This document shows positions 43,809 to 53,362 of a stretch of 64,000 nucleotides of DNA, piece by piece (the stretch's first letter is position 1; every line of letters starts with the position of its first letter). This stretch comes from Flavobacterium flavigenum (GTDB lineage: Bacteria > Bacteroidota > Bacteroidia > Flavobacteriales > Flavobacteriaceae), in contig NZ_CP114285.2 in the NCBI RefSeq assembly GCF_027111255.2, positions 2,542,001 through 2,606,000 on the forward strand, written 5' to 3'. The notes beneath the pieces are model-generated. The model was not told the DNA's origin. It was given only the letters and a program-made list of their open reading frames with translations, and did no database searches. The translations under genes and the position numbers were made by a program.

Positions 43809-45385
43809 TGAAATTCAATTCAAAATATTTGCCAATCGTTATCGGAGCAGCCTTTGCTCTTGGAACTGTTCTCGGAAGCCTGATGAATGCTCCGGTAGAG
43901 GATACGCTTTTGGCTAAAAACTATTCGAAAACCAAACTCAATAAACTGATTGATTTTATCAATAATGAGTATGTGGATAGTGTTGATACAGATTCGATTG
44001 TAAATCTGACTGTAGATAATATATTGTCCAAATTAGACCCGCATTCTGTTTATATTCCGCCTAGTGAACAGGCAGAAGTTGCTGAAAGTATGAAAGGAGA
44101 CTTTGTAGGCGTGGGAATTAATTTTTACATGTATAAAGACTCTGTTGCGATCATAAAACCTGTTGAAAATGGCCCTTCGGCGAAAGCCGGAATAAAATCT
44201 GGTGACCGGATTTTATATGCAGGAAAAACAAAATTATATGGAAGAAAACTGCCTTCGGATAGCTTGTTCTCTAAATTAAAAGGTATAAAAGGATCAGAAA
44301 TCGAACTGACTGTTTTTAGAAAATCAGAAAAAAAGAAACTGAAGTTCAAAATCAAAAGAGATGTTATTCCGCTAAAAAGTGTAGATGCATCATTATTGCT
44401 TGATAATAAAACGGGTTATATCAAAATCAATCGTTTTGCAGAAACCACGTATGATGAGTTCAAAGTTGGTCTGACAAGATTAAAACAAAAAGGAATTCAG
44501 TCGCTGGTAATCGATCTTCGTGATAACGGCGGTGGATATATGGAAGAAGCTGTCGCTATTGCTGATGAATTTTTAAAAGATAAGCAATTGATCGTTTTTA
44601 CCAAAAACAAAAATGGCAGTACTGAAAAAACGTATGCCACAAAAAGCGGAAGTTTTGAAACAGGAAAAGTAACGGTTTTGATTAATGAAAACAGTGCCTC
44701 GGCAAGTGAAATTCTGGCAGGTGCAATACAGGATAACGATCGCGGAACAATTGTTGGGCGACGTTCTTTTGGAAAAGGTTTGGTACAGCGCGAAATGGAC
44801 TTCAATGACGGTTCTGCAGTTCGATTAACTGTGGCGAGGTATTATACCCCAACCGGAAGATCCATTCAAAAACCTTACGCTAAAGGAAACGAAGAATATT
44901 TTAAGGAATCTGAAGCAAGAATAAAATCAGGCGAATTGTATGCAAAAGACAGTATAAAAGTGGCTGATTCTTTAAAATTTAAAACTCCAAAAGGAAGAAT
45001 TGTTTATGGTGGAGGCGGAATTGTTCCTGATGTTTTTGTGCCAATGGAAGCAGAGCACGGAAATGAAAATGTAGCTTACTTATTGCAGACAGGGGTTGTA
45101 GGTCATTTTGTCTTTGAAGAGTTGGATAAAAACCGAAATGCTTTTGCAGGACTTCATTTTAATGAGTTTTTATCTAAAATGAAAAAGTCTGATGTTTATT
45201 TTAAGAAATTCAAAAACTACATTTTTATGACTGGTCTGGATCTTAAATTAGATAAAACCAAGGATTTGGTCAATCGCTATATTACTGCCGAATTTGGCCG
45301 ACAATTATACGGTGAATTGTATTACTACGATGTGATTTTAAAAGAGGACGCCATGATTAAAAAGGTGCTGAATGTAAAGAAATAA
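43808..45385 (+). CDS. S41-family carboxy-terminal processing protease
   Basis: The 525-aa protein starts with a signal anchor (about 7-24). It has a helical cap, a PDZ domain (about 90-170; GVGINFYMYKDSVAIIKPV) and the tail-specific protease core. The nucleophile is in NENSASASEILAGAIQD (Ser near 298) and the lysine in GRRSFGKGLVQ (near 323). A C-terminal helical extension of about 100 residues follows. It acts in the periplasm on C-termini of envelope proteins. It is coupled to the dCMP deaminase gene. Confidence 0.92.
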   Translation: MKFNSKYLPIVIGAAFALGTVLGSLMNAPVEDTLLAKNYSKTKLNKLIDFINNEYVDSVDTDSIVNLTVDNILSKLDPHSVYIPPSEQAEVAESMKGDFVGVGINFYMYKDSVAIIKPVENGPSAKAGIKSGDRILYAGKTKLYGRKLPSDSLFSKLKGIKGSEIELTVFRKSEKKKLKFKIKRDVIPLKSVDASLLLDNKTGYIKINRFAETTYDEFKVGLTRLKQKGIQSLVIDLRDNGGGYMEEAVAIADEFLKDKQLIVFTKNKNGSTEKTYATKSGSFETGKVTVLINENSASASEILAGAIQDNDRGTIVGRRSFGKGLVQREMDFNDGSAVRLTVARYYTPTGRSIQKPYAKGNEEYFKESEARIKSGELYAKDSIKVADSLKFKTPKGRIVYGGGGIVPDVFVPMEAEHGNENVAYLLQTGVVGHFVFEELDKNRNAFAGLHFNEFLSKMKKSDVYFKKFKNYIFMTGLDLKLDKTKDLVNRYITAEFGRQLYGELYYYDVILKEDAMIKKVLNVKK

Positions 45386-45403
45386 TCTTTTAACTTTTTT
45401 ATA

Positions 45404-45769
45404 ATGAAAACAGAAACAGTTGTAAATGCTGAGATTGAACTTTTTGCAGCTATTAAAAAAGCGGATATTTCAGTTTTAGAAAAGGTGCTGCATGACGACT
45501 TGCTATTCAATTTGCCGGATGGGAATACCATTACCAAAGAATTTGATTTGAATTCATATCGTTACGGTAAAATGAAAATCGATTCACTGGAAGCTTCCGA
45601 TCAAATCATAAATATAATTGGTGATACTGCTGTGGTTGCCGTAACCGTTTCTTTAAAAGGAACATTTGATAATAATCCTATAAACGGGGTTTTCAGATAT
45701 ATTCGGGTGTGGAAACAATTTGAAGACAGTATTAAAGTTATTGCCGGTAACTGTATAGCCTTACAATAA
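45404..45769 (+). CDS. NTF2-like (DUF4440-type) protein
   Basis: The 121-aa protein matches the cone-shaped NTF2/SnoaL-like fold: an N-terminal helix pair (VNAEIELFAAIKKADISVLEKVLHDDLLFNLPDG) and three or four strands (AVVAVTVSLKGTF, GVFRYIRVWKQFEDSIKVIAG). No catalytic dyad is obvious, so the function is open. It lies 18 nt after the S41 gene and may be cotranscribed. Confidence 0.75.
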   Translation: MKTETVVNAEIELFAAIKKADISVLEKVLHDDLLFNLPDGNTITKEFDLNSYRYGKMKIDSLEASDQIINIIGDTAVVAVTVSLKGTFDNNPINGVFRYIRVWKQFEDSIKVIAGNCIALQ

Positions 45770-45851
45770 AAATAATAATACTTTTTTAAAATATTCTATA
45801 ATAAAGTATCCTTAACGTTTAAGAAATTTGTGAGAATAAAAAATCTAAAAA

Positions 45852-46163
45852 ATGAAAAATCTAAAAAAAATAAGTTTACTGTTCGTTTTAATGACCTTTG
45901 TGATTTCATGCGCTTGTATGAAAGATAAAAATACAGTTTCCGGAAAAGTGGAATCGATAGAATCAGGAAAAGACGGTTATACGGCCAAAATCAATACGAC
46001 TAAAAACGAAGTTTATTTTGCGACAATTAGTATTGTAAACGTAGGTGGACCTCAAAATTATAAACAACTGAAAGAAGGTGAAGAAGTAACTTTAAAAGGT
46101 GAAATCTGGAAAACCGACACAGAGAAGCATATTAAAGTGAAAGAGATTGTGTCTGTGAAGTAA
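45852..46163 (+). CDS. Small lipoprotein, possible OB-like fold
   Basis: The 103-aa protein has a lipoprotein signal (MKNLKKISLLFVLMTFVISC, Cys at 20; ACMK follows). A beta-rich domain comes next (VSGKVESIESGKDGYTAKINTTKNEVYFATIS ... LKEGEEVTLKGEIWKTDTEKHIKVKEI) whose alternation suggests a five-stranded OB barrel. No named family is recognised. Confidence 0.7.
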   Translation: MKNLKKISLLFVLMTFVISCACMKDKNTVSGKVESIESGKDGYTAKINTTKNEVYFATISIVNVGGPQNYKQLKEGEEVTLKGEIWKTDTEKHIKVKEIVSVK

Positions 46164-46241
46164 TTGTATTTATTTAATTTTCAATACATAAAGCTTTCAA
46201 TAGAGAATTAATCTTTAAATTTGAGTGTAAATAAAAAGGGT

Positions 46242-46478
46242 ATGAATACAGTTGAACAAATAAAACGAAATTTAATTTCAAGAATAGAAGATTCTGAAGA
46301 TTTGAATTTTCTAAATGCACTTCAGACAATTTTTGATTCTTCAGAACAGGCTTTGTATAAATTATCTTCAGATCAGGGGGAGGTAATAGAAAACAGTCGT
46401 GTAGAGATTGAAAATGGGAAATTTCATAAAAATGAAGATGTAATCTCTGAAATGAAAGAATGGCTAAAAAAGAAATAA
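46242..46478 (+). CDS. Antitoxin of a RelE/ParE-type pair
   Basis: The ATG at 46242 is used; an upstream TTG lies within the -7 box TAAATTTG (46216-46223). The 78-aa acidic protein has MNTVEQIKRNLISRIEDSEDLNFLNALQTIF, which resembles the addiction-component type, and a C-terminal EMKEWLKKK. It overlaps the toxin gene by 19 bp. I identify it by position and size; no DNA-binding domain is evident in the N-terminus, so autoregulation may need the complex. Confidence 0.75.
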   Translation: MNTVEQIKRNLISRIEDSEDLNFLNALQTIFDSSEQALYKLSSDQGEVIENSRVEIENGKFHKNEDVISEMKEWLKKK

Positions 46479-46759
46479 TTTGGTCTGAACTCGCTAAAAT
46501 CCAGTTTTCCAATGTTCTTGAGTTTTACTTTAACCGAAATGAAAGTTCTGATTACAGTTTAAAAATTTTGGCAGAAGTAGAGGATTTATTGGAAACTCTT
46601 TCTGAAAATGAAGGTATAGGGAGGTTGACTTCTAATAAAATAACCCGTGTAATTCCCATGAATGTATATTTGGTCTTTTATGAAATTAATAAAGATAGAA
46701 TAGAAATTCTTTCTTTTTGGGATAATCGCCAAAATATTGACAATAGAAAAATAAAATAA
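46460..46759 (+). CDS. RelE/ParE-family toxin
   Basis: The 99-aa protein has the ParE/RelE fold: IIWSELAKIQFSNVLEFYFNRNESSDYSLKIL (two N-terminal helices) and a beta-sheet ending VYLVFYEINKDRIEILSFWDNRQN, the family's typical last strand with Phe/Tyr and Asp/Arg. ParE types inhibit gyrase and RelE types cleave mRNA on ribosomes; which applies cannot be read. The gene follows its antitoxin in the usual order. Confidence 0.85.
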   Translation: MAKKEIIWSELAKIQFSNVLEFYFNRNESSDYSLKILAEVEDLLETLSENEGIGRLTSNKITRVIPMNVYLVFYEINKDRIEILSFWDNRQNIDNRKIK

Positions 46760-46760
46760 T

Positions 46761-47366
46761 TTATCGAATACTATCATGTGCGTGAGTCTGCACGCCATTG
46801 TTCCATAAAGTCAAAATATCGGTTGCAACAGCAGCTCCGCTTCCGGCAGCAATTGCCAATTGGCTTCTCCATCCGGCTAAAGTTCCAATTACATAAATGC
46901 CTTCAGTGACTTTGTGATCCTCGTTTTTAAGCTGGATGCGCTGTTTTTCCGGTAAAGCTTTTTTGTGAGGTTCTATATATTGCATCAAACCTTGGATGTC
47001 AAAAGTATTTGCGGAACCAATTCCTATAACTATATTTTTTGTCTGATAAGAGTTTTTGTTTGTAATTACCGTAAATTCTGGATAGATTCCCTCAATTTTA
47101 ATTACCTTTTCATTTGGAATCTGAGCAATGTGCGGGTAGGTTTTAGCTAAATCCTGAGTGCTTTCGGATAATAATTCTGAACCCAATTTGCCTGGTGTTA
47201 TACCATAAGCATTGTAAAAAATAGCTTCCTGTAAAGAAGAGCTTTTCTGGTGTGTAAAAATCCCGATTTTTTTATCGGTAACAAAAGCTTTGTTTTTGGC
47301 AGATCCTAAAACAAGGGCACATGACATGCCTGAAACGCCTCCGCCAACAATTAAAACGTCAAACAT
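46761..47366 (-). CDS. Short FAD-dependent oxidoreductase (thioredoxin-reductase-like)
   Basis: The 201-aa protein has the FAD-binding VLIVGGGVSGMSCALVLG at residues 4-21 and the C-terminal flavin-site block EGIYVIGTLAGWRSQLAIAAGSGAAVATDIL. The central NAD(P)H-binding domain and the CxxC of true thioredoxin reductases are absent, which explains the length (about 310 aa is usual). It probably oxidises or reduces through bound FAD with another electron source. It lies 1 nt before the next minus-strand gene upstream, so they likely form an operon. Confidence 0.78.
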   Translation of the reverse strand: MFDVLIVGGGVSGMSCALVLGSAKNKAFVTDKKIGIFTHQKSSSLQEAIFYNAYGITPGKLGSELLSESTQDLAKTYPHIAQIPNEKVIKIEGIYPEFTVITNKNSYQTKNIVIGIGSANTFDIQGLMQYIEPHKKALPEKQRIQLKNEDHKVTEGIYVIGTLAGWRSQLAIAAGSGAAVATDILTLWNNGVQTHAHDSIR

Positions 47367-47367
47367 A

Positions 47368-47568
47368 TTATCTTCCGTTTGTTTTCTCTTCTATTTTTTT
47401 TGAAATTCTAAAAATCAAAAGAATTAAAACAGCACAGAATGAAGCAGCGACTCCAATAAGAGCTACAGCACTGTCCCCTTCAAATGGATTTTGAAAGTCA
47501 AGCTGCGTAATATTAAAGACGATTAAAGCCAGTGCCAAAACCACTAAGATGGAAGTAAAGATTTTCAT
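47368..47568 (-). CDS. Small membrane protein, function unknown
   Basis: The 66-aa protein is two membrane helices (about 4-22 and 36-54) with a short acidic loop (FQNPFEGDS) and a basic tail (KKIEEKTNGR). It overlaps nothing and ends 1 nt before the flavoprotein ATG, suggesting cotranscription. No family is recognised. Confidence 0.7.
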   Translation of the reverse strand: MKIFTSILVVLALALIVFNITQLDFQNPFEGDSAVALIGVAASFCAVLILLIFRISKKIEEKTNGR

Positions 47569-47655
47569 AGGATTATTTATTTGTCTAAAATAATAAAGCA
47601 GAGCTTTTTGAGCTGTATTTTAGAATTTTATGGAGCAAATTTAAAAAAATATCCT

Positions 47656-48234
47656 TTAGACGAACAAACCTTTAACATTAGCAGCAAATAATTTAACAGC
47701 TATTGCTAAGAGAATTACCCCAAATGTCTTGCGAACTACGCCAAGCCCGTTTTCACCTAATAAAGTTTCAATTTTTTTAGATGATTTTAAAACAATATAA
47801 ACCAATATAATATTCAATAAAATCGCAATAATGATATTGAAAGTATGAAATTGAGATCGTAATGAAAGCAAGGTAGTCATAGTTCCTGCTCCTGCAATTA
47901 AAGGAAAAGCTAATGGAACAATAGAGGCCGATCCGGGTTCTTCATCACGATAAATACGAATCCCTAAGATCATTTCCAAAGCAAGGAAGAACAATACAAA
48001 AGAACCGGCAACAGCAAACGAGTGTACATCGATGCCTATAAGATTAAGCAGGCCTTCACCAACAAAAAGGAAAACAATCATAATTGCACCGGCAACAAGC
48101 GAAGCTTTTTCTGATTCGATGTGTCCAACCTTTGCTCTTAAATTTACAATGATTGGTATAGAGCCCACGATATCAATAACGGCAAATAGCACCATACTTA
48201 CTGTAACGATTTCTTTTAAACTGATTTCTAACAT
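47656..48234 (-). CDS. MarC-family integral membrane protein
   Basis: The 192-aa protein has six membrane segments and the MarC signature stretches: FAVIDIVGSIPIIVNLRA near the start, FVLFFLALEMILGI in the middle and PLAFPLIAGAGTMTTLLSL. Function is unknown despite the name; a role in multiple antibiotic resistance has not held up in Escherichia coli. A -7 box TACTTTTG is at 48275-48268 on the minus strand. Confidence 0.88.
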   Translation of the reverse strand: MLEISLKEIVTVSMVLFAVIDIVGSIPIIVNLRAKVGHIESEKASLVAGAIMIVFLFVGEGLLNLIGIDVHSFAVAGSFVLFFLALEMILGIRIYRDEEPGSASIVPLAFPLIAGAGTMTTLLSLRSQFHTFNIIIAILLNIILVYIVLKSSKKIETLLGENGLGVVRKTFGVILLAIAVKLFAANVKGLFV

Positions 48235-48375
48235 ATCGCTTTGATTTTAAGGGATTAAAAACTGTTGCAAAAGTAAATAATAAAGTTAGGTGTTTTTATC
48301 CAGAAAGTATTTTTGTTATAAAAACATATTTTTATTCTTAAATAAGTGATTTTTGTAACAATTAATGTGTTTGCC

Positions 48376-48500
48376 ATAAAGTTTCGCAAGGTTTTTTTAC
48401 AAAGTTTCGTGAAGTAATACTTTGAAATAGCATTTATAAAAAGAAATCTTAGTGAAACTTTGTGGTTGCCTTCGTGAGTCTCTGCGAAACCTCTTTTTAT
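48376..48500. repeat. AAAGTTTCGCAAGG / CTTTGTGG-type dispersed repeat
   Basis: Words AAAGTTTCGCAAGG, AAAGTTTCGTGAAG, GTGAAACTTTGTGG and GTCTCTGCGAAACCTC fill the gap upstream of the DUF3109 gene. Related words are at 57943-58055 and 10640-10692. There is no other gene signal between 48276 and 48514. Confidence 0.5.
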
Positions 48501-48551
48501 CCATATTCTTTGACTATCTTTGCACTTTATAAATTTCAGTACTTTATTATC

Positions 48552-49121
48552 ATGTTTCAGTTAGGAAAAACCATTATTTCGGAAGATATTCTTGAAAAAG
48601 AATTTGTGTGCAACTTGTCAGCTTGTAAAGGTGCGTGCTGCGTTGACGGGGATGCCGGTGCTCCTTTGAGCGAAGCAGAAACCAAAATTCTGGAAGAGAT
48701 ATATCCTAAAGTAAAACCTTTTTTGCGTAAAGAGGGTATTGCAGCTATTGAAGCGCAGGGAACCTGGGTAAAAGGTACCGACGGTGATCTTGAAACCCCG
48801 CTAATCGATAATAAAGATTGCGCTTATGTGATTTTTGATGGTAAAACGGCTCTTTGTGGAATCGAACAAGCCTACAATCAGGGAATTGTTGACTGGAAAA
48901 AACCGGTTTCCTGTCATTTATATCCAATTCGTGTAAAAGATTTTACGGAATTCGCTGCAGTGAATTATGATAAATGGGATATCTGCGATGATGCCTGTTC
49001 TTTGGGTAAAGAACTGGAAGTTCCTGTTTATAAATTTGTAAAAGAAGCACTTATTCGACGTTTTGGTGAAGACTGGTATATCGAGCTTGAAAAGGTGGCC
49101 GAAGAGTATAAAAAAGTGTAA
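48552..49121 (+). CDS. DUF3109 cysteine-rich protein
   Basis: The ATG at 48552 ([18 protein letters not shown]) is used; the upstream extension contains the -7 box TATCTTTG (48515-48522). The 189-aa protein carries the family's cysteine clusters: [20 protein letters not shown] near residue 20, a C in ALCGIEQAY, and SCHLYPIR plus CDDACSLG later. These suggest iron-sulfur or zinc binding, as in the related YkgJ-like proteins. Function is unknown; it is a monocistronic housekeeping gene in Flavobacteriia. Confidence 0.87.
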   Translation: MFQLGKTIISEDILEKEFVCNLSACKGACCVDGDAGAPLSEAETKILEEIYPKVKPFLRKEGIAAIEAQGTWVKGTDGDLETPLIDNKDCAYVIFDGKTALCGIEQAYNQGIVDWKKPVSCHLYPIRVKDFTEFAAVNYDKWDICDDACSLGKELEVPVYKFVKEALIRRFGEDWYIELEKVAEEYKKV

Positions 49122-49374
49122 AATCAACACCCTTATTTAAGGATTAATTTTGATCTTTTTTAGCTCAAAAAAAACTTTTTTTAACTCAAAAAAAACTTTT
49201 TAAAACAATCTTAAATTCCTTGTTTCTTATTCTAAAAAGTCTATATTTTACGGGGGTTTGCGCTATAACGGATGTATTTAATTTATTCATTTACAGTATT
49301 TTAAATATTGTCTGAAAAAAGTTTCATTTTTTCTCTTTGTTAAAAACTACGCTCGATTGTGAATAAGTTTGAGT
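49122..49374. other. Gene-free AT-rich stretch upstream of nrdB
   Basis: No ORF is supportable. It holds a direct repeat of AACTCAAAAAAAACTTTTT (two adjacent copies near 49161-49203) and poly-A/poly-T runs. I see no NrdR-box pair. Confidence 0.5.
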
Positions 49375-49404
49375 TTGATTTTTGGCGATAAATGACAATC
49401 TTTG
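49375..49404 (+). promoter_or_regulatory. nrdB promoter
   Basis: TTG (49375-49377), 19 nt, AATCTTTG (49397-49404): one mismatch to TAnnTTTG. It leaves a leader of about 45 nt. Confidence 0.55.
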
Positions 49405-49454
49405 TAATCGTTCTGAATAGGGGGAATTCATTATAAAAATTAAACAAAAATACA

Positions 49455-50432
49455 ATGTCACAAGTTGAACCAATTTTACAAGAAAATAAGAATCGCTTTG
49501 TTATTTTTCCAATTAAACATCATGATATTTGGGAATGGTATAAGAAAATGGAAGCTAGCTTCTGGACTGCCGAAGAAATCGATTTGCATCAGGACTTAAC
49601 AGATTGGAACAACAAACTTAATGATGACGAAAGATATTTTATCAAACACATTTTAGCATTTTTTGCTGCTTCTGATGGAATCGTAAACGAAAACCTTGCT
49701 GAGAACTTTGTAAATGAAGTACAATACGCCGAAGCTAAGTTTTTCTACGGTTTTCAGATTATGATGGAAAATATTCATAGCGAAACCTATTCTTTACTAA
49801 TTGATACTTACGTGAAAGATGAAGCCGAAAAAGCAGAATTGTTTAATGCTTTGGAAGTTTTTCCTGCAATTGCCAAAAAAGGGGAATGGGCTCTAAAATG
49901 GATCGAATCTGATTCGTTTGCTGAAAGGCTGATTGCTTTTGCTGCAGTTGAAGGTATTTTCTTCTCAGGTGCTTTCTGTTCTATTTATTGGTTGAAAAAA
50001 CGTGGATTAATGCCGGGATTAACTTTCTCAAATGAGTTAATTTCCCGTGACGAAGGCGTACATTGTGATTTTGCAGTTCACTTGCATAATCACCATTTAA
50101 TAAACAAAGTTCCAAAAGAAAGAATTAAAGAAATCATTGTTGATGCTTTAAATATTGAAAGAGAGTTTGTAACTGAATCTCTTCCGGTAAGTTTGATTGG
50201 AATGAATGCTGCTTTAATGACACAATACTTAGAATTTGTTGCTGACAGATTATTAGTAGAATTAGGCTGTGAACGTGTTTATGGATCAGCGAATCCGTTT
50301 GATTTCATGGACATGATTTCTCTTCAGGGAAAAACTAATTTCTTTGAAAAACGTGTTGCAGAGTATCAAAAGTCAGGTGTGATGAACACAGACAGTGATG
50401 CTCAGAAAATATCGTTTGACGCAGATTTTTAG
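49455..50432 (+). CDS. nrdB: Class Ia ribonucleotide reductase small subunit
   Basis: The 325-aa radical-generating subunit has the di-iron carboxylate bundle. NENLAENF holds the first Glu, and [22 protein letters not shown] holds the radical Tyr and the Glu/His ligands. [12 protein letters not shown] and [11 protein letters not shown] complete the site. The last residues (SFDADF) carry the acidic C-terminal tail that docks on NrdA. It precedes nrdA by 289 nt. Confidence 0.95.
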   Translation: MSQVEPILQENKNRFVIFPIKHHDIWEWYKKMEASFWTAEEIDLHQDLTDWNNKLNDDERYFIKHILAFFAASDGIVNENLAENFVNEVQYAEAKFFYGFQIMMENIHSETYSLLIDTYVKDEAEKAELFNALEVFPAIAKKGEWALKWIESDSFAERLIAFAAVEGIFFSGAFCSIYWLKKRGLMPGLTFSNELISRDEGVHCDFAVHLHNHHLINKVPKERIKEIIVDALNIEREFVTESLPVSLIGMNAALMTQYLEFVADRLLVELGCERVYGSANPFDFMDMISLQGKTNFFEKRVAEYQKSGVMNTDSDAQKISFDADF

Positions 50433-50721
50433 AACAAAAAAAATACTGCATTTTAGTGTCCGCCACGAACACTAAAACAATAAAATCAAGAAACGAAAGT
50501 TTCTATACTAAACAAAATTTTAGATTGGATCTCACTCCCAAATCGAAGATCCGGTTGCATTTTTACGGGTTTTTTCGTCTATATTTTAGATTGAAGAACG
50601 AATAACTATGGGGATTTTACAATTCTCAAAAAAAATAAATTTAAAAACACGCAATGTTTAGTGTCGGAATTCATTTTCCGGTGCCTTTCATTTTTTCAAT
50701 AACTATAAAAAAAGTAAGCTT
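50433..50721 (+). other. Structured intergenic region between nrdB and nrdA
   Basis: The 289-nt gap has no ORF. It contains TTTTAGTGT (50453) pairing with ACACTAAAA (50470). A GATC/GGTTGC segment lies around 50528-50555 (ACTCCCAAATCGAAGATCCGG). TAGTGTCGGAATTCATTTTCCGG follows near 50660-50682. Hairpins of this kind suggest an untranslated leader for nrdA or a 3' end for nrdB. Confidence 0.45.
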
Positions 50722-53112
50722 ATGTATGTAGTAAAAAGAGATGGCCACAAAGAGCCTGTAATGTTTGATAAGATTACAGAAAGAATCAAAAAATTGTGTT
50801 ACGGGCTTAATGAGCTTGTAGATCCTGTTAAGGTAGCTATGAGAGTTATCGAAGGGTTGTATGACGGAGTTTCTACATCTGAATTAGATAATCTTGCAGC
50901 AGAAACAGCGGCATCTATGACTATTGCACACCCGGATTATGCACAATTGGCAGCTCGTGTGGCAATTTCAAACCTGCATTCAAATACCAAAAAATCGTTT
51001 TCAGAAACGATGAAAGATATGTATCATTACGTAAATCCAAGAAATGGTCAGGATGCTCCGTTAATTGCTGATGATGTTTACAAAGTGATTCAGGAGAACG
51101 CAGCTTTCTTAGATTCTCACATTATTTACACAAGAGATTTTAATTACGATTACTTTGGATTTAAAACTTTAGAGCGTTCTTATCTTCTAAAAATAAACGG
51201 AAAAATCGTAGAGCGTCCGCAGCATATGTTAATGCGCGTTTCTGTGGGGATTCACTTAGACGATTTGAAATCGGTTATTGAAACGTACGATTTAATGTCT
51301 AAAAAATACTTCACGCATGCAACACCAACGTTGTTCAATGCGGGAACACCTAAACCTCAGATGTCTTCTTGTTTCCTTTTGGCAATGCAGGACGACAGTA
51401 TTGACGGAATTTACGATACATTAAAACAAACGGCTAAAATCTCGCAGTCAGCGGGAGGAATCGGTCTTTCTATTCACAACGTTCGTGCAACAGGATCTTA
51501 CATTCGCGGTACAAACGGAACTTCAAACGGAATCGTTCCGATGTTGAGAGTATTCAACGATACAGCCCGTTATGTAGATCAGGGTGGTGGAAAACGTAAA
51601 GGAAGTTTTGCGATTTACATCGAAACCTGGCATGCTGATATTTTCGAATTTTTAGATTTGAAGAAAAATACCGGAAAAGAAGAAATGCGTGCAAGAGACT
51701 TGTTCTTCGCAATGTGGACCTCCGATTTATTCATGAAACGTGTTCAGGAAGATGGTCCCTGGACGTTAATGTGTCCTAACGAATGTCCGGGACTATATGA
51801 TGTTTACGGAGAAGAATTCGAAAAACTATACATGGATTACGAGTTCAGAGGAAAAGGAAGAAAAACAATCCGTGCCCGTGAATTATGGGAGAAAATCTTA
51901 GAATCTCAAATCGAGACCGGAACACCGTATATGTTGTACAAAGATGCAGCAAACCGTAAATCAAACCACAAAAATTTAGGAACGATCCGTTCTTCTAACT
52001 TGTGTACAGAGATTATGGAGTTTACTTCTAAAGACGAAATTGCAGTTTGTAACCTGGCTTCAATCTCATTACCGATGTTCATTGAAAACGGAAAATTCGA
52101 TCACGAAGCGCTTTACAATGTTACAAAACGTGTAACCCGTAACCTGAACAAAGTAATCGACAGAAACTATTATCCGGTAAAAGAAGCTGAAAACTCTAAC
52201 ATGCGTCACCGTCCGGTAGGATTGGGAGTGCAAGGCTTAGCAGATGCTTTCATTATGCTTCGTATGCCGTTTACAAGTGATGAGGCTAAAAAACTGAATC
52301 AGGAGATTTTCGAAACTTTATACTTTGCAGCCGTAACCGCTTCTATGGAAATGGCAAAAGAAGAAGGTCCATATTCTACATTTGAAGGTTCGCCAATGTC
52401 AAAAGGAGAATTCCAATACAATATGTGGGGAATGAAAGATGAGGAATTGTCAGGCCGTTGGGACTGGGCTTCTTTAAGAAAAGAAGTGGTAGAGCACGGA
52501 GTTCGTAACTCGTTATTGGTTGCGCCAATGCCAACAGCATCGACTTCTCAGATTCTTGGAAACAACGAAGCTTTCGAACCATATACTTCTAATATTTATA
52601 CGCGTCGTGTATTGTCCGGAGAATTCATCGTAGTAAACAAACATTTACTGCACGATTTAGTTGAAAGAGGATTGTGGAACGAATCGTTGAAACAGGAAAT
52701 CATGCGTCACAACGGATCTGTTCAAAATATTGATGTGATTCCGCAAGACTTAAAAGAATTGTACAAAACAGTTTGGGAAATGTCGATGAAAGACATTATC
52801 GATATGTCTCGCCAAAGAGGTTATTTTATTGACCAATCGCAGTCATTAAACTTATTCATGCAGGATGCCAATTATTCTAAACTTACGTCAATGCACTTTT
52901 ACGCTTGGCAGTCAGGTTTGAAAACAGGAATGTATTACCTGAGAACAAAAGCTGCAGTTGATGCGATTAAATTCACATTAAATAACGATAAAAAAGCAGA
53001 ATCCCCATCTTTAGTTGCAGAAACCGAAGAAATCGATATTGAGGATTATAAAGCAATGCTTTTAAAAGCACAAGCTGCAGGTCCAGAGGATTGTGAAATG
53101 TGCGGATCTTAA
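50722..53112 (+). CDS. nrdA: Class Ia ribonucleotide reductase large subunit
   Basis: The 796-aa catalytic subunit reduces ribonucleoside diphosphates. An N-terminal ATP-cone (about 1-90; [16 protein letters not shown]) gives overall activity control by ATP/dATP. The active site has Cys in [10 protein letters not shown], and N-x-C-x-E in [11 protein letters not shown] near residue 425, with the radical-transfer C in CTE. The C-terminal CEMCGS holds the redox-active cysteine pair reduced by thioredoxin. Length and motif order are normal. Confidence 0.96.
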   Translation: MYVVKRDGHKEPVMFDKITERIKKLCYGLNELVDPVKVAMRVIEGLYDGVSTSELDNLAAETAASMTIAHPDYAQLAARVAISNLHSNTKKSFSETMKDMYHYVNPRNGQDAPLIADDVYKVIQENAAFLDSHIIYTRDFNYDYFGFKTLERSYLLKINGKIVERPQHMLMRVSVGIHLDDLKSVIETYDLMSKKYFTHATPTLFNAGTPKPQMSSCFLLAMQDDSIDGIYDTLKQTAKISQSAGGIGLSIHNVRATGSYIRGTNGTSNGIVPMLRVFNDTARYVDQGGGKRKGSFAIYIETWHADIFEFLDLKKNTGKEEMRARDLFFAMWTSDLFMKRVQEDGPWTLMCPNECPGLYDVYGEEFEKLYMDYEFRGKGRKTIRARELWEKILESQIETGTPYMLYKDAANRKSNHKNLGTIRSSNLCTEIMEFTSKDEIAVCNLASISLPMFIENGKFDHEALYNVTKRVTRNLNKVIDRNYYPVKEAENSNMRHRPVGLGVQGLADAFIMLRMPFTSDEAKKLNQEIFETLYFAAVTASMEMAKEEGPYSTFEGSPMSKGEFQYNMWGMKDEELSGRWDWASLRKEVVEHGVRNSLLVAPMPTASTSQILGNNEAFEPYTSNIYTRRVLSGEFIVVNKHLLHDLVERGLWNESLKQEIMRHNGSVQNIDVIPQDLKELYKTVWEMSMKDIIDMSRQRGYFIDQSQSLNLFMQDANYSKLTSMHFYAWQSGLKTGMYYLRTKAAVDAIKFTLNNDKKAESPSLVAETEEIDIEDYKAMLLKAQAAGPEDCEMCGS

Positions 53113-53154
53113 TTTTAGCGTTTAGATTTAAGATTTTTAAAATATATTTATATG

Positions 53155-53187
53155 AAAGCAGTTATTGTAATGATAACTGCTTTTTTT
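53155..53187 (+). terminator. nrdA terminator
   Basis: AAAGCAGTTAT pairs with ATAACTGCTTT followed by a T-tract, 43 nt after the nrdA stop. Confidence 0.9.
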
Positions 53188-53290
53188 GTATCGATTTGTT
53201 TTATATACAATCTTGTCAGAAATAACAAACTGTATGTTTCTGAAATAAAATTCATTATAATTCGCGCAATTCGCGGCAGAAAAAAAAGCA

Positions 53291-53336
53291 CAAAAAAAAA
53301 TCCCAAATCCCAATCGTAAAATTGGAATTTGGAATT
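53291..53336 (-). terminator. leuS terminator
   Basis: On the minus strand AATTCCAAATTCCAAT pairs with ATTGGGATTTGGGATT (some G-U pairs), then a run of Ts (plus-strand A-tract at 53292-53300). It lies 27 nt beyond the leuS stop. Confidence 0.8.
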
Positions 53337-53362
53337 TATTTATATTGGAATTTAAAATTTGG

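Noticed and set aside
48462-48551. Extension of the DUF3109 protein by 30 residues
   Set aside because: It overlaps a dispersed repeat and the -7 box TATCTTTG; homology-like sequence begins at [12 protein letters not shown].
49122-49454. NrdR boxes upstream of nrdB
   Set aside because: No pair of ACACWATATAG-like palindromes is visible.
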